Shown piece after piece: positions 47,241 to 59,539 of a stretch of DNA of 64,000 bases. The first letter of the stretch is position 1, and the number at the start of each line of letters is the position of its first letter. The notes under the pieces are model-generated. The model was not told the DNA's origin and did no database searches. It worked only from the letters and a program-made list of their open reading frames with translations. The position numbers and the translations under genes were made by a program. Origin of the DNA: Sipunculus nudus (Eukaryota > Annelida > Sipuncula > Golfingiida > Sipunculidae); assembly GCA_026874595.1 (NCBI GenBank), contig CM049306.1, forward strand, positions 52,918,019-52,982,018, read 5' to 3'.

Positions 47241-47547
47241 GCTTGTGTGATCTGGGGGTAGAGCACAGGACTCTAAGCCGGGAGGTTGCGAGTTTGAATA
47301 TCAGCCGAGGAACAGTGAGATTTATCACAGTTGGCCTCCACCCAGGATGAGCCTCTGAAGGCTTAATAGGAAGTTTGTACCTGACAGCAATGTATCACTT
47401 ACAAATAAATGCATCTTTGGGAGGTTCCTTGTGACCAACCAATGGGTTGAATTAAACAGCCAGTATCTGCAGGTGCAGTAGACACCAGGCCTAGGTGTCA
47501 CCAGGGTGTAAAATAAAGGACAGGAAGGAAGTGCTACTGCCCTGTTA
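47241..47547 (+). mobile_element. tRNA-derived SINE, copy 2
   Basis: Head TGATCTGGGGGTAGAGCAC (box A region), anticodon-arm-like CAGGACTCTAAGCCGGGAGG, then TTGCGAGTTTGAATATC (box B region). The body runs to GTGCTACTGCCCTGTTA. Homologous to the inverted copy at 34084-34393. A typical animal tRNA-SINE head; not a functional tRNA because the acceptor stem and 3' half do not continue. Confidence 0.8.
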
Positions 47548-47823
47548 CATTGCTTAAAAATTAAATAGAACTCTGCAGATGTATATACTTCAGTTAAGAA
47601 TTAGATAAGTCAGCATGGAGGCAGTTACTGTCACCAAAAAGGGAAAAAGGTTTTCCCTCTTTACTCGCAGCATAGGAGAAGAAGACTGATACTTTTTATT
47701 GTTTAATGGACCCATTTTGATATCTGACATGTTTTAAATCAAGATTTTCTCTTCAAATTTGTATAAAAAAAGACAACATGTACCATGTTTACTCATAGCT
47801 TGTAGATATTAACATACATCCAT

Positions 47824-48246
47824 CAAGCAAATTCACAGAATTTATGTCCTCCGCCTTCTTGGATGATTTAAAGTCTGTGGTGACTAAGTGCAAATAGTTT
47901 TAACCATGCTGAACAGACGACAGCACCTGGCAGTAACTGCAAAATATTCAAGTAATTTATGTTATCTGCTAGTGACACCTGTTGGTAATTAGTGACACTA
48001 AATGTGCTGATTCATCATATCAATAATGAAAGATGCTACTGTATTATTATCTTATCAGACAGACACACCAAAACCAATCCCATCCAAGGTATGCATGAGA
48101 GCAATCAATGACCTAAATTTGAATGAAATCAATTATTATTTAGGAATGTTATTACATGGAAATGAAAACCTGACGAGCAGACAGACAGAAGGACAGACAG
48201 ACAAACCAAAATCAATGTCCCCCGTTCCGAGGAAGCAGGGGACAAT
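47824..48246 (+). mobile_element. family C repeat, copy 2
   Basis: Fuller copy of the repeat at 16753. The 5' region has TGTCCTCCGCCTTCTTGG, and the 3' end has a GACA tract (48176-48203) and a hairpin GTCCCC...GGGGAC (48217-48243). The 5' block resembles the reverse complement of the 3' hairpin region (TGTCCCCTGCTTCCTCGG), suggesting paired subterminal ends. No coding capacity. Confidence 0.75.
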
Positions 48247-50282
48247 AATGGGCCATTAAAAGACATTTTCTCAGCAGGAATTACCTACTCTTCATATCAA
48301 TACTGAAAGTAAGGAAACAGCACATAAATTCTACAAGTAAGACAGGTGAATAGCTGGCTTTAAGAGTAGTCAGTAAATATCCTGAACATGATAACTAAAA
48401 CATAATTGTTGCGTCACCTTCTGTAATATCTAGAACAATAATATATGTGGATCTGAGGCGAATATCTGTGCATATAACACTCAAGGCAATTAAAGGGATA
48501 TAGGAATTTAATTTTTCTGAAAATGAAACTACACTCATTGCCAGAAAAAAATAAGGCCTAAGTCTGAATAACTTCTCTAGGTACTTTCTTATTCCAGATA
48601 AACAGGAAAAAAAGGCCACAAAGAGATAGTGGATGATTCCCAGTCCTCTCTTTACATTCCTCAGTGGCTCTTTGTTTACAGAATAAGCAATACATCCCTT
48701 GGTATTCACTTTCCTCCATTATTAAAAAAAGATACAAGTTTCCACAGCTGCAAATGTTAGATGGTCATAAAAGATAAACCAGGAAAATATGGCCCCTGGT
48801 ACAGGCTCCGAGCAGAGAACATTCACGGTGCAAATTTTTGTCACAACCTTTGAAGATAGTATGATTTATGCTAGTAATTAATCAAATAAGTAATGTAAGA
48901 GTGTCCATTATTTTTATGTCCTATATTTTGGTTTTTGTGTATATGATTTTCATGGCACTTCAGACCTATATACCGGAGCAGAAATTTCTGCCCAAGTCAT
49001 CCAGGTTACTATGTTTTATTATTTTAACCTTTACACATGCAGTAACCTTGTGTACCACGTTACCAACCATTTCATCTTCCAGATATATATATCTATAGGT
49101 CTCCATTTTTTTCTGATTAATGTTTGCCAATACAAACGGCAACATAAGATTAATGGATGATATGCATACCTGCAAGATAAATGTATTTGTGTGTGGATTT
49201 TTTATCCTGACGATGATAAGTGGTGTTTTCTTTATTCATATGAGGAAATTAAAATTTCATTTCACACAGACTTGTATGGCTGCCACCTGGCAAGAATATT
49301 TTCATATGTTTTTGTAAAAAAAAGTGTTATATAAGGTAAAAACATTTATGGCAAAGTCCCTTTGTTTCAACTGATCTGAGTGCTCCAAAACACTTTCATC
49401 TACAGCTTAAATCAGGAATCAACTTGACCATAAATAGTCTAGTTGTATACTGGCTAGAAAACTTGATCTGTTTAATGGCTGAAAATATAATATGTCCCAT
49501 AAATGATATCTTGTGTCACAATGGACTTGCTTGGTATCAACAGGCCAGATTATGACATAAAAGCATAGAAAATACCAAATAATGTATCAGCTGGCTTGTT
49601 TCTGGGTTCCCGCTATTGAAGCTTGTGCAATTGTTCACATTAAATATGGCAGCCAGCTATATTCAGGAAACAGGAAGTCTGTCATCAGCAATGTATCCGG
49701 TCGAGCCTTGGCCTTCAGCTGCTAAACCATAAAACTTCATGGCAATGAGGATAAAAATTGATTTCTTGGGACTCAAATGAATACAGCACCATGTAGTAGT
49801 CGACCTGAAAATGCCCCGACAAAATCCACCACTATGTCAAAATTAGCAAGCAAAGCCATGCTTAAACAAGCAAGCACTGCACATACACTGCTTTACTCTA
49901 TAAAAATCTTGGTTCAAAGTCCTTTTGGCATAGTTCAGGTCTTCATAATGGCAAAACATGCTTGTGATTTCATCATAAAAGCAGACTGGTACCTCCATTT
50001 AAAACAACAATGATAATACCAGCTGTATAACAATGTGAATGTTTTATCATTCATCTGGAGGTTTACATTTCCACCTGAAACCTACTATTAATGAACACAA
50101 TCAGGGTCTTTATCTGCAGCTGACAATTAATTTGACTCCAACAAAGAACTTCAAGTTTTAAAGAAAATATCTACTATTATTTACTATGTCCTATACACTT
50201 TTTTTTTGCAATTTATTTATGTGTATCATGCAGAAGCATAGACCGGATTCACAGAAGACACTACTGAGGTAAGTGTATACCA

Positions 50283-50283
<1 letters not shown>
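48247..50283. other. no gene seen
   Basis: Single-copy sequence. A 104-codon antisense frame (48395-48709) and several shorter frames have no recognisable domain. 49610-49760 is GC-richer. Confidence 0.45.
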
Positions 50284-50362
<79 letters not shown>

Positions 50363-50384
50363 ATGTGTGTGTGTATGTGTGTAT
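50284..50384. repeat. (TA)32 followed by (GT)n microsatellite
   Basis: About 65 bp of pure TA, then about 36 bp of GT with interspersed TATG. Length-polymorphic and prone to assembly error. Confidence 0.95.
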
Positions 50385-52470
50385 ACTAAAATATAATATT
50401 TTGTTTGTGTGAGAAGGTAGAAACTGAGAATCAGCTCAGAATTTCAATAAATTTTGTAACATTTTTATTATTCAAAAATAGAGAAACAGTTACAAAAGCA
50501 TAAATAAAAATGATAAATTAGTGAAAAAGTGTCGATTACCACAGTCAGTTTGACTTAGTAATTATTTAAATGTTTGGGATGTACCATTCACTATCTCACA
50601 TTCCTTAGTTATCTAATGACAAATTCAGGAATAACACCTGGAACAGAATTCTTTCTGTCTATAACTTGTTGTAATGTGTAAATGTACAGTACAGAAAATT
50701 GACATTAACATTATTGATATTTTTATGCTTTGAAAATTACTTGCATACAACAAAATCTAGCAGAAATGTAGGGTCTGGAAGTTTTACAACAGTATTATAC
50801 ATATAAAGCAAGACAGGGTGGGTTTGGGATGGGATCGCTGAATGCATCACTCCCATGGCTATGCCTCTGTCATGAGGCATACAATCATGAACCATCAGTA
50901 TTTGACTTGTAGGAAAACAGACTGATGGTACGTATTTTAATACAGCATTGTTACTTGGTGACAACACTGATCCAGAAAAATCAGCATGATGTCCTTTATT
51001 ACAACTCTCCATGTAAGTCACGTCCTCAAATTTACCCAGCACAAGTGAATGCCCCCATAAAAAACTCACACAGACAAGCAATGACTGTATGTGAGTGAGT
51101 AATTGATGTTCTCGGCTATTCATGCCCTTTAACAATCCTCTTCACCTTGACTCGACTACTTCCCCAGTAGGCTGTGAATCTGCAGATATCAATCAGCTTA
51201 CATGGAAAAACTTGCCAGCTTTAATTTAAATTAGGTGTTGCCATGCAAGTCCAGTCAACAATGTAGCCAGGCACTAACAGTTTTATCTTTGCTACTATGA
51301 CTGATTGGATTCTGATATCTTCATGGGTGCAGCCTGTCACAGACAATATTATCAGGTAATTTACAATTCCATTAATATCTATTTAAAACACTCATAGGGT
51401 TTCATAAAGAGAAAATTGTGAATACAAATCCTCTTACTCCTCTAGATAAGGAAAGAACATATCACTCTTTAATGATGATAAATCATTTTTAGCTAAGAGA
51501 GCACACAGCTCTACAAAGGTTGTCCTTAAAAATTTTTATAAGAACTTCCTTGAGTTCAGTTGTAGCAGTTCCTTATTTTACCTAAATGTATAGCATTAAG
51601 TCTTATTACCAAATACAGCAAGAATTTCCTTGCCTTAACTGAGGTCCATCAGTCTTAATGAATTCCTCTACCAGTTGTCAGTCTATTGAAATATCTTTGA
51701 GAAACAGACAGAGAGACAAACATGGCAAAAAAACCTTTCCTAGCTCCTCTCAGCTCTACAGAATAAAAAACCACATACTTTCACATATTCAGTGTGCAGC
51801 AATGGCAGAACTCCAAGTGAAGAAATTTGTCCCGACAGCTGTCAGCAAGTAAATAGCAATGGAGATGGTTCTTTTTTGCAAAATGGAAAAAAAAAATCCT
51901 GCTTAGTTTTCTATTATGGTCTATCAGTAACCCAAGTTCCAAGACTGAAAGGAGAGCCATGGAGCCTCAATGAAATCTGCGGTTATCTAGATTGACCAGT
52001 TTGCCTCTTTCACCATCAACATCTCTTCCGTAAGAGCTTCTTTGCTGTAGGACCATGTGGGTAGGCTATACCACCAGATCTTTACGAAGCCCAATGGGAA
52101 AAATCAATTGAAACATGAAGAAGCTTTCAGTGTTTCCATTGTAAAGCTTCAAGGCCTCCCACAAAGAGCCCATAATTCCATAATCTTTTTATTTCAATGA
52201 CACATATAATCATTTTTCTGGGGCTTTATGACACTGATAATTTAATTCTTGTAATGAAAGTGTTTAAATTCTTGTTAGTGTTTTGAGTCATTACGTCTCT
52301 TTAATGAATACTGTCAATTAAGAGACTGCTGAAAGTAATTCCTTATGATTCACAGATGCATAAAAATAATGAAATATAAAGACTGAATGAGGAACAAAGT
52401 TATAGTACAATGGACTTGATAGCCATGCACTCACTGCTTTGGAATGTATGGAGAAATTTCAAACTATACC
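50385..52470. other. no gene seen
   Basis: Single-copy sequence. The antisense frame 50737-51135 (132 codons) is long but not recognisable and lacks splice or codon evidence. Confidence 0.45.
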
Positions 52471-53467
52471 TAGAGCCCCGTTTTTTTCCGTTTTAACAGA
52501 AAAACGGACAGAAAAACGGAATCAAAGTTCAAAAACGGAATTTTGTTTCAAAAACGGAATTATATTGAATGCACGGAATACCGCGAAAAGTAGGATTAAG
52601 AGAGGATCTAAACTGCAAATAAAGAAATTTTCAGCCAATATCTGAAAATCTTTCAAACTGCGCCAGCCATCTACATAACAAGCAAGGTCTGCCAATTATG
52701 GCCCACAACAGTTAAAGTAAGCATCAAGCTTTGATGTTAGGATTATTAACCAACATGCCAGAAATGCAGATACCGCCATTATGTGACAAAAAATGATGCA
52801 GTTTTGCAGTGCAGTGGTAATCAGCCAGACCAAATCAGAATTATTCCAGATTCACTTCTTTGTCCATAGAACAAACGTTTTACAAAGGTTAAAAGACATG
52901 ATTGCTGACCAACGATGTGAAATGTTTTTAGGTGTAGGTCTCATGGTCTCGCATAACCATATTAAAGAAGCAAACAGATCAAAATCTTCTAGTGGGAAAG
53001 CCCCATCTTACTGCCTGTCATAGCGTCTCTGAGGCAAAATAGCTTTGAATATAATATTACCATACTTGTTATAAATGATTGAAATGATCGAGGTAAAACG
53101 CAAACAGAAGAGGTCCTTACTGATTTGTTTACAGATGAAGACCAACTGTCTTGCCGTTCCAATGAACACACACGTTTGATTACTTACATGTGGACCTGAA
53201 GAAGAACCATTTATGCGAAGACCAAGTATAATTTTAAATATACATAAGTAACTATGGCTTCAATGATGGCAGTAATTAAATTGAAAACTTTTAAAACAGC
53301 TTATTGAACACGTAATCCGTTTAATCATCCGGATTGTACAAGATTTAAATTTTAAGATTATATTAATCATATTACATATAATATAAAAATAAAACGGAAA
53401 ATTCCGGAATTTTGATTTTATTAAAACGGAAAATAAATATTAATAAAACGGAAAAAACGGGGCTCTA
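52471..53467. mobile_element. TIR DNA transposon, 997 bp, 6-bp target duplication
   Basis: Ends TAGAGCCCCGTTTTTTTCCG (left) and, on the other strand, TAGAGCCCCGTTTTTTCCG, continuing through TTTTA (about 24 bp, one indel). TATACC flanks both sides (52465-52470, 53468-53473). Subterminal AAAACGGA motifs occur four times within 100 bp of the left end and three times near the right, a pattern typical of transposase binding. The TAGAG terminus fits hAT (YARNG), but a 6-bp rather than 8-bp duplication leaves the superfamily open. Internal frames of about 70 codons are not recognisable, so it is non-autonomous or decayed. Confidence 0.8.
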
Positions 53468-53473
53468 TATACC

Positions 53474-55028
53474 CCATGGGAACTGAATTTTGGCAATTCT
53501 TGTTTTAATAAATAAGCATTTAAATTTGAAAGAAAACGTGAAACTTTTTCCAGACACCACACAATATAAAAGACATTTCTCTCAATTATTTGAGAAATGA
53601 AGTATACATTTTAACAGTCTATTTTCAATGACAAAACCTAAGTAAAGTTCAACAAGGTCACTGGTCTCACGCACACAAGAGTACATTCAAAAGCTGCTGA
53701 GTGGTAAGAGATACTAGATGAAACATTTCAATGGCCATATTCTTGGAAAGAATAGCCAGGCTATATAAAGTCACTGTGGTCTGATGTCCAAGCTGCCCAA
53801 TTTTGGGCCTGTCTATACAAAAGTTTTTTATGATAAAATAACATAAGAGTAATATGATTACCAGCCTACATGAACAATCAACAGTCAGTGGGAATACCTG
53901 GCCATGATCAGACTTAAAATGAATAAAAGTAGTGATACAAACATGTACATGCATGCCTTAAATATATACAAACTGTAAATACATGTTAGATACCAGATGT
54001 AATGCCCATCACCTAGAAGTAACAGTTGAAGGCCAGATATACATGTACATACTCTTTCATATATAACACCTTGAGGTAAGGTCACAGAGTGCAGACTCAT
54101 TCCTTGAAAAATGATGTCCATAACCTTCTTTTTTGACACCCGCCACTAAGGCATATAAAAAAATGAGGTCAATTGGTTCAGATAAAATATAATTTCACCT
54201 GCCTTGTGGGATCCTCTGTGATCATTTCTGGGGCAGGATTTATGGCCAGGATGTGGCTTGGAATTTTTGTGCAAGCTCACGCTGCAACGATGCTGGAGCC
54301 TGGTCACGTAAGACGAATGAAGGGAGTTATAGTGGGCACATCAGACGATCATCTCAATAAATAAGACCCCCACACAGTCCTTGATGGAAGGAAAGCCGCA
54401 GACTTAAAGAAGCTTCATCCTGCACTAGAAACACCCTGCCTGTCTGGATCTCGCAAGGCTCCACTCCATCCCTCAAGATGATCGGCAGTCAATAATCACC
54501 ACTAAGTCGCTCCTGACACCATGTTATCTTTGTATAGGCTTTTTCACAGGTGTTCTTGAAGTTGATCAAGTACAGGTCCACGTGAATATTATTCCTGGTT
54601 TTGACAGCTAGGTCTTCTCCAGCCACCTACACAGGACTTCTTCCTCCAAGATCTATGGTTGGAACCTGACCATCTGCTTGCAACACCAACTCATCATTAC
54701 TGTATACTTTATTTAAATATATTCTTATATTTATAAAGATGCAGTGTTTTACATAATAGTATCTTTCATACATGTAAGCCTGTGCCAGCTTTAGCAAGTC
54801 TATTCTAAAAATAACAAAAATTTTCTTTTTTAATACTTTACACTTTGGAGTTTGCACAATATAGTTCTTTATGTTCAATATCTTTTTTTTAAACAATATA
54901 AAAAAATATAATATCAGTTGTATGTCATGCAGATATGTTAAATGATTAGTTTTTCATACACCCTTCATAAGACAGGAGTATTAAGGTATACCCACAGTCT
55001 GTCCGCCTGTTAACTTTTAGTGATGCTT
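53474..55028. other. no gene seen
   Basis: Single-copy. 54180-54600 is GC-richer with short open frames, none recognisable. Confidence 0.4.
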
Positions 55029-55460
55029 TGATAACTTACCAGTACTTTGATGGATTTTCACTAAACTCATTATAACTACATACCAACAGATTATCTTGCC
55101 CAAGTTTGATTATGGGCAAGATCCGCACATAATCAGTAGGGCCAAAGGTCACTAGACTATTTTGTGGTGTCCCCGTGATAACTTAGAAGAATATTATAGG
55201 ATTTTAATAAAAATTCATCAGAATGTTAATCAATAAAGTGTCTTGCCTAAGTTTGATTTCCAGGAAAATCAATGCATATTTAATGAAGTCAGAGGTCACT
55301 GGACTTTGAAAGCACCTTGGTGACTTACCAAATATCCTATGGATTTTCATGAAACTCATTATACATATTTACCAATAGAGTTTCTCACCTGAATTACTTT
55401 CTCAACAAAATTCATGGAGATTTAATGAGTTCAGAGGTCGTCAGATACACGACTGGCACA
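55029..55460 (+). repeat. three tandem units of about 146 bp
   Basis: TGATAACTTACC/TGATAACTTAGA/TGACTTACCAAA begin units at about 55029, 55176 and 55321 (period 145-147). Each contains GGATTTTCATGAAACTCATT-like, CTTGCCCAAGTTTGAT-like and AGAGGTCACTGGACT-like blocks, diverged between units. It resembles core repeats of pearl-type molluscan elements in length and hexamer content. No tail hairpin was found, so the element is partial. Confidence 0.75.
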
Positions 55461-58400
55461 TTTGCGATGCTCTTGATATTGTTAGTTTATACTGCGGATA
55501 ACTAGTGAGCAAAACTGTGAATAGTTTTCTTAGTCATGTACCATCCACATAATGACTCGCCAAAAGAGTACCTTAGCCACCTGCCTGCATGTACAGATCC
55601 CTGCTGCATATATTAAATATGACATGGTACATAATACTCATTGGAACAAGTTGACATGGCTGTATGCTGACATGCATATAACTGTTAGATTCCTTGACAC
55701 ATAAATATTAATGGACCACCAGGGAAGATATTGAGGAAAATATTGAACACAAATAAAGAATAGATTATTATTACCATTAGATAACCCTTATTCATGAAAA
55801 ATTACATGAAGGCAGAATTTCTATTTCATTTAAATATTAATGAAACATAAACCTTCATAAGGCAGAGCCCAAAATGACTACTGCATAACCTTTATTAAAC
55901 ATTTATATGAAAAGAATTATAATTTTCTCTATGTTGATTAATTCAATAAATTTAATTTCAGTCTAAATCAAAACTCATTACATGTACTTCTTGCAAAAGC
56001 TCAAAGGGCCTGATATGGATGACTAAAACAGACTGTAAACTCTTGAAAGCTTGAATAGTTTGGCTGCATCTTTGGTCTACAATTAATTAAACACATAAAT
56101 CTATTCCCTCAAGTAATGATTCCCACCACTAAATAAAAATACATGAACTATTCCTGAAAAAAAATCACCAGAATTTAATTAACAAACAATGTCTTTTAAT
56201 AGACTTAATTAACATTCCTCAAACCAGCTTCAAGTCAGTTTATATAATAACAGGTATAAATAAACAGTTTTAAAATATGTATATTCAATGACACCACAAT
56301 AAATGTGACATTTTTGTTGTTATCCACTGGAATATATAAAGTGTGAAAGATATTTAATTTAATCAACATTTTCTGTTTGATATCACTGTCAACTGGGCTT
56401 ACAGATTGGTCTAAACAGAATGCATGAAGAAATGAAAGGAGTCAAAGCAAACATTTCAAATGGATGGCTATAGTCTCTGATGTGATTAGTTTTAGGAAAT
56501 AAACAGGTTCACTGGGGCTGTGCTTACATTCTAACAGGGCCCTTAAAGTCTGACACCCCTGCATATAAAACAGTCAAACTTGAAATTGATTTTGATTGAT
56601 TGCTATCCAATGAACAAGACCTGCTACAGGGTAAATTTTACACAAGGCATCAGTCGCTGCTACAGCTTCATAGGCAATGTGGCAATCTGGACAGGGGCTC
56701 AGCCCTAAAATGCTGCAGAACATAATTACTCCCAAACAGGCCCACAAAATATTAATCAATCGCCCACTGATATTCAAAGTGGAAACACCTCAAGCTCAAT
56801 CCCCTGATACCCCCCGTTTTAATACTATCTCTTCAATCTCCGTTCTTCATTCCACGAGGGAAGAAACATGCACTCGACTGATAACTAAATAATGTAATCA
56901 ATTATGAAATGCCCCACTCTAGTGCCAACCTGTCTTTAATCTGTACATTCACATGATTGTGGGTAATCTCCACTGGATTCAACCCTGGATTTATTAAAAA
57001 TGTTTTCTTTATCGTTTATCTTCACAGAACAGTCTTCTTTGGCCATTGTGGCTCCTGAAGGACTATCTGTGTTTTGGGAATATACAAAACCATCTCAGTC
57101 ATACAATTACAAAATAATTAAACAAAATATGATGATGAACTTCACTTAGAAGGGTATTTGCTTATAAAACTGGACTTAAGTGCATCACCCTCTCCATTTT
57201 CAAGAGATTCAAGAAGTATTAAGTAAAATCTTAACCAGTGTCTCATGGTATAAATCCACATACAAATGTTGAAGCAGTTCCTGCCATTTTTTCCATTGTG
57301 TATTGAGAAGAAGGTTTATGAATAATAAAAAATATAAAAATGAGAATATTTTTTCGAGAACATAGCTGTCTGGTTTATCGATATTGAGACAATCTGAGGA
57401 GAAAGAAGGACCTCACATATTTCATGATAAAAACTTTTTGAGAATAAAGAATAAAGAGTCTTACATTCACAATATAAAACAAGATAATTTCCTTCAAATA
57501 ACACTTAAGTTATGATTTCATTATGTTATATTTAAGATTCAATACAGTCCACCAGAAAAACGTTGATGAATGAGTTGTAAGAATGAAAATGACAATTATT
57601 TCCACCACAGCAATCTATATCTATTCCCACTGGTTTGCTTATATTCTGGTACCTGAATCTAGGTTGGTGCCAATCATCAAAACTATTTCCCATGATAAAA
57701 GGCATGTCTTTTTTCAGATCAGTCAGACAACGGCAATAAGAATCGCGGCACTTAGGTGAAAACAAATCAACTTAAGATGTCATAAATGGAGCAGAAGACC
57801 TGAATTACTAGCAAGAAAGAAATCATTCAAAGGTCTTCTTTTCTTCTCCAAATTATTCTTTCCACCATTCTCCATAGATATCAGTATTTGCTGAGTCTCC
57901 AACAAATCTCAGCCCTTGGACAGAATTTTTAAGCAGAAATGTTCTTTTTTCCCTCTTGCTGTTGCCAATTGATTTGTTACATCTCTGTTGATGAAAACCA
58001 TCCTGCCAGGATTCCTGGGGAGTGCAAACAATAGATGAATGTTGTGTTTGCGAAACATCCTGTCCAGCTTCGCTGCTTGGCTAAACATCTCCGAGGAGCG
58101 GCATCCGTGATGACCATTCACCAATATTGATAAGCCTTTTTTTATCACCTCATTTGGAAGGCAATTCAAAAGCCACCATTCTAGCTGAAGAATCCATCTA
58201 TATGGCACCGCCAAGCATTACCAATGGGCACCCTTTGTTTCCTTAAAGCTGATAATATTTGACATGCATGCTTGTGTCTGAAGATTACAGGCACCCTGCC
58301 AGCAGGACCAGTTCCCTATTTGTAACAAGGTTTATTCTCCTGCGGCAATTCTTTTACAGAGCCTGTCCCCGGACAATAGTCTCCAAGGGCAATTCTTTTA

Positions 58401-59107
58401 CTGGCCTGTCCCTGCATGGCGAGTCTCTAAGCAGAATCTGATCATCCCAGAGGAATACAGGTCCCTGGGAATTGCCTGCTTTCAATGTTAGACTCTGTGA
58501 AACAATAAAATGTACAGCATTAATACAAGATTAGTGGTCAATACCTATTAGTATTCAGTCAACAGCCGGACTGGTCACACTAGGCCGGATATTGATTCTC
58601 TGATGGTGATTTCTGTAATTGCTGTATTTATAAAATTATTTCATGATTCACACAAATCCATTTATTCATGATGACCACCGAATCCAAACTTCATTATCAT
58701 GGTAGAAGGCCACCTCATATACAGAAATACAATAATTTTAAACCTTTATTTTCATATACTCTTTACTAATTTAGACCATGGTTTGTGATAGAATTTCTTG
58801 TCTTTAATTGTCTTCCTTTTGAAACAATCCATTTAAATTAAATGAAAACCATTCATTTTAAGAAAAAATACAACATTTACAGTGCCAATGAGAAATGTAA
58901 ATAAACAGTGTGCATTAGCTCATTATTTGGGTCAAAAACAAATAGTATTCAATCATCCAGTATCCATGAGGTCCACAATTTTAAAGAACTACTTTATATA
59001 AACAGGGCAAGGTATAATCCAGAGGTCTTGTAGTGCTTGATGAGAGTGAACCTAAGACTAAGATTCTGTGTTAATTAACTTCCATCAAGCATCTTACCCC
59101 AACCACC
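55461..59107. other. no gene seen
   Basis: Long single-copy stretch. GGCAATTCTTTTAC occurs twice 48 bp apart (about 58341 and 58389). The antisense frame 57909-58214 (101 codons) looks protein-like in composition but I recognise nothing in it and see no splice context. Confidence 0.4.
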
Positions 59108-59385
59108 ACTGCTTTTTGTTTTGCAACAAGGTTAATAACTGAAGTATTGCTTTTTGTTTTGGAACATGGTCAATAACTGAAGTCTGGAGTCAATGATGTC
59201 ATGCATCTAAGACTCAGAATAAATGTTTTCATTAGACTTTTTTGTCAAAAAGACATCTGAATAGCTGAAGTACTGCTTTGTTCTGCAACATTGTCAATAA
59301 CTGAAGTCTGAAGTAGATGATGTCAGCTAAGACTCTGGATATATGTTTTTATTGGACTTTTTATGTCAAAAAGACAATACCAGTG
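59108..59385 (+). repeat. diverged direct repeats, about 126 bp
   Basis: Units start at 59146 and 59272: ATTGCTTTTTGTTTTGGAAC and ACTGCTTTGTTCTGCAAC, each followed by CAATAACTGAAGTCTG and ending GTCAAAAAGAC. A partial 38-bp unit precedes at 59108. It leads directly toward the array at 59540. Confidence 0.7.
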
Positions 59386-59539
59386 GCATGGCAGGTGAAC
59401 ATAGTAGTAACTATGTTTGAACCAAGATCATCCAGCAAATAAGAACTCAAATATCTGATGCATATGCTGCCCTGGCCAAATTCTTGATTTACTCTGACCC
59501 ATTTTATCTTCAGTTCCATTTTTCAGCCCATAGGTCACA

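Noticed and set aside
47241-47315. tRNA gene
   Set aside because: Only the head matches; the acceptor stem and 3' half are absent and a homologous inverted copy with a shared 230-bp body exists, so it is a SINE head.
48395-48709. 104-codon - strand frame, hydrophobic
   Set aside because: Hydrophobic composition follows from AT-rich codons; no membrane-protein family recognised and no gene context.
50737-51135. 132-codon open frame on the - strand
   Set aside because: Not recognisable as any family, with no clear acceptor/donor pair or neighbouring exons.
52793-53023. Transposase remnant inside the 997-bp TIR element
   Set aside because: The 76-codon frame shows no DDE or hAT dimerisation motif I could recognise.
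57909-58214. 101-codon - strand frame with protein-like composition
   Set aside because: Considered as an exon, but no domain, no conserved motif and no convincing splice sites at its edges.
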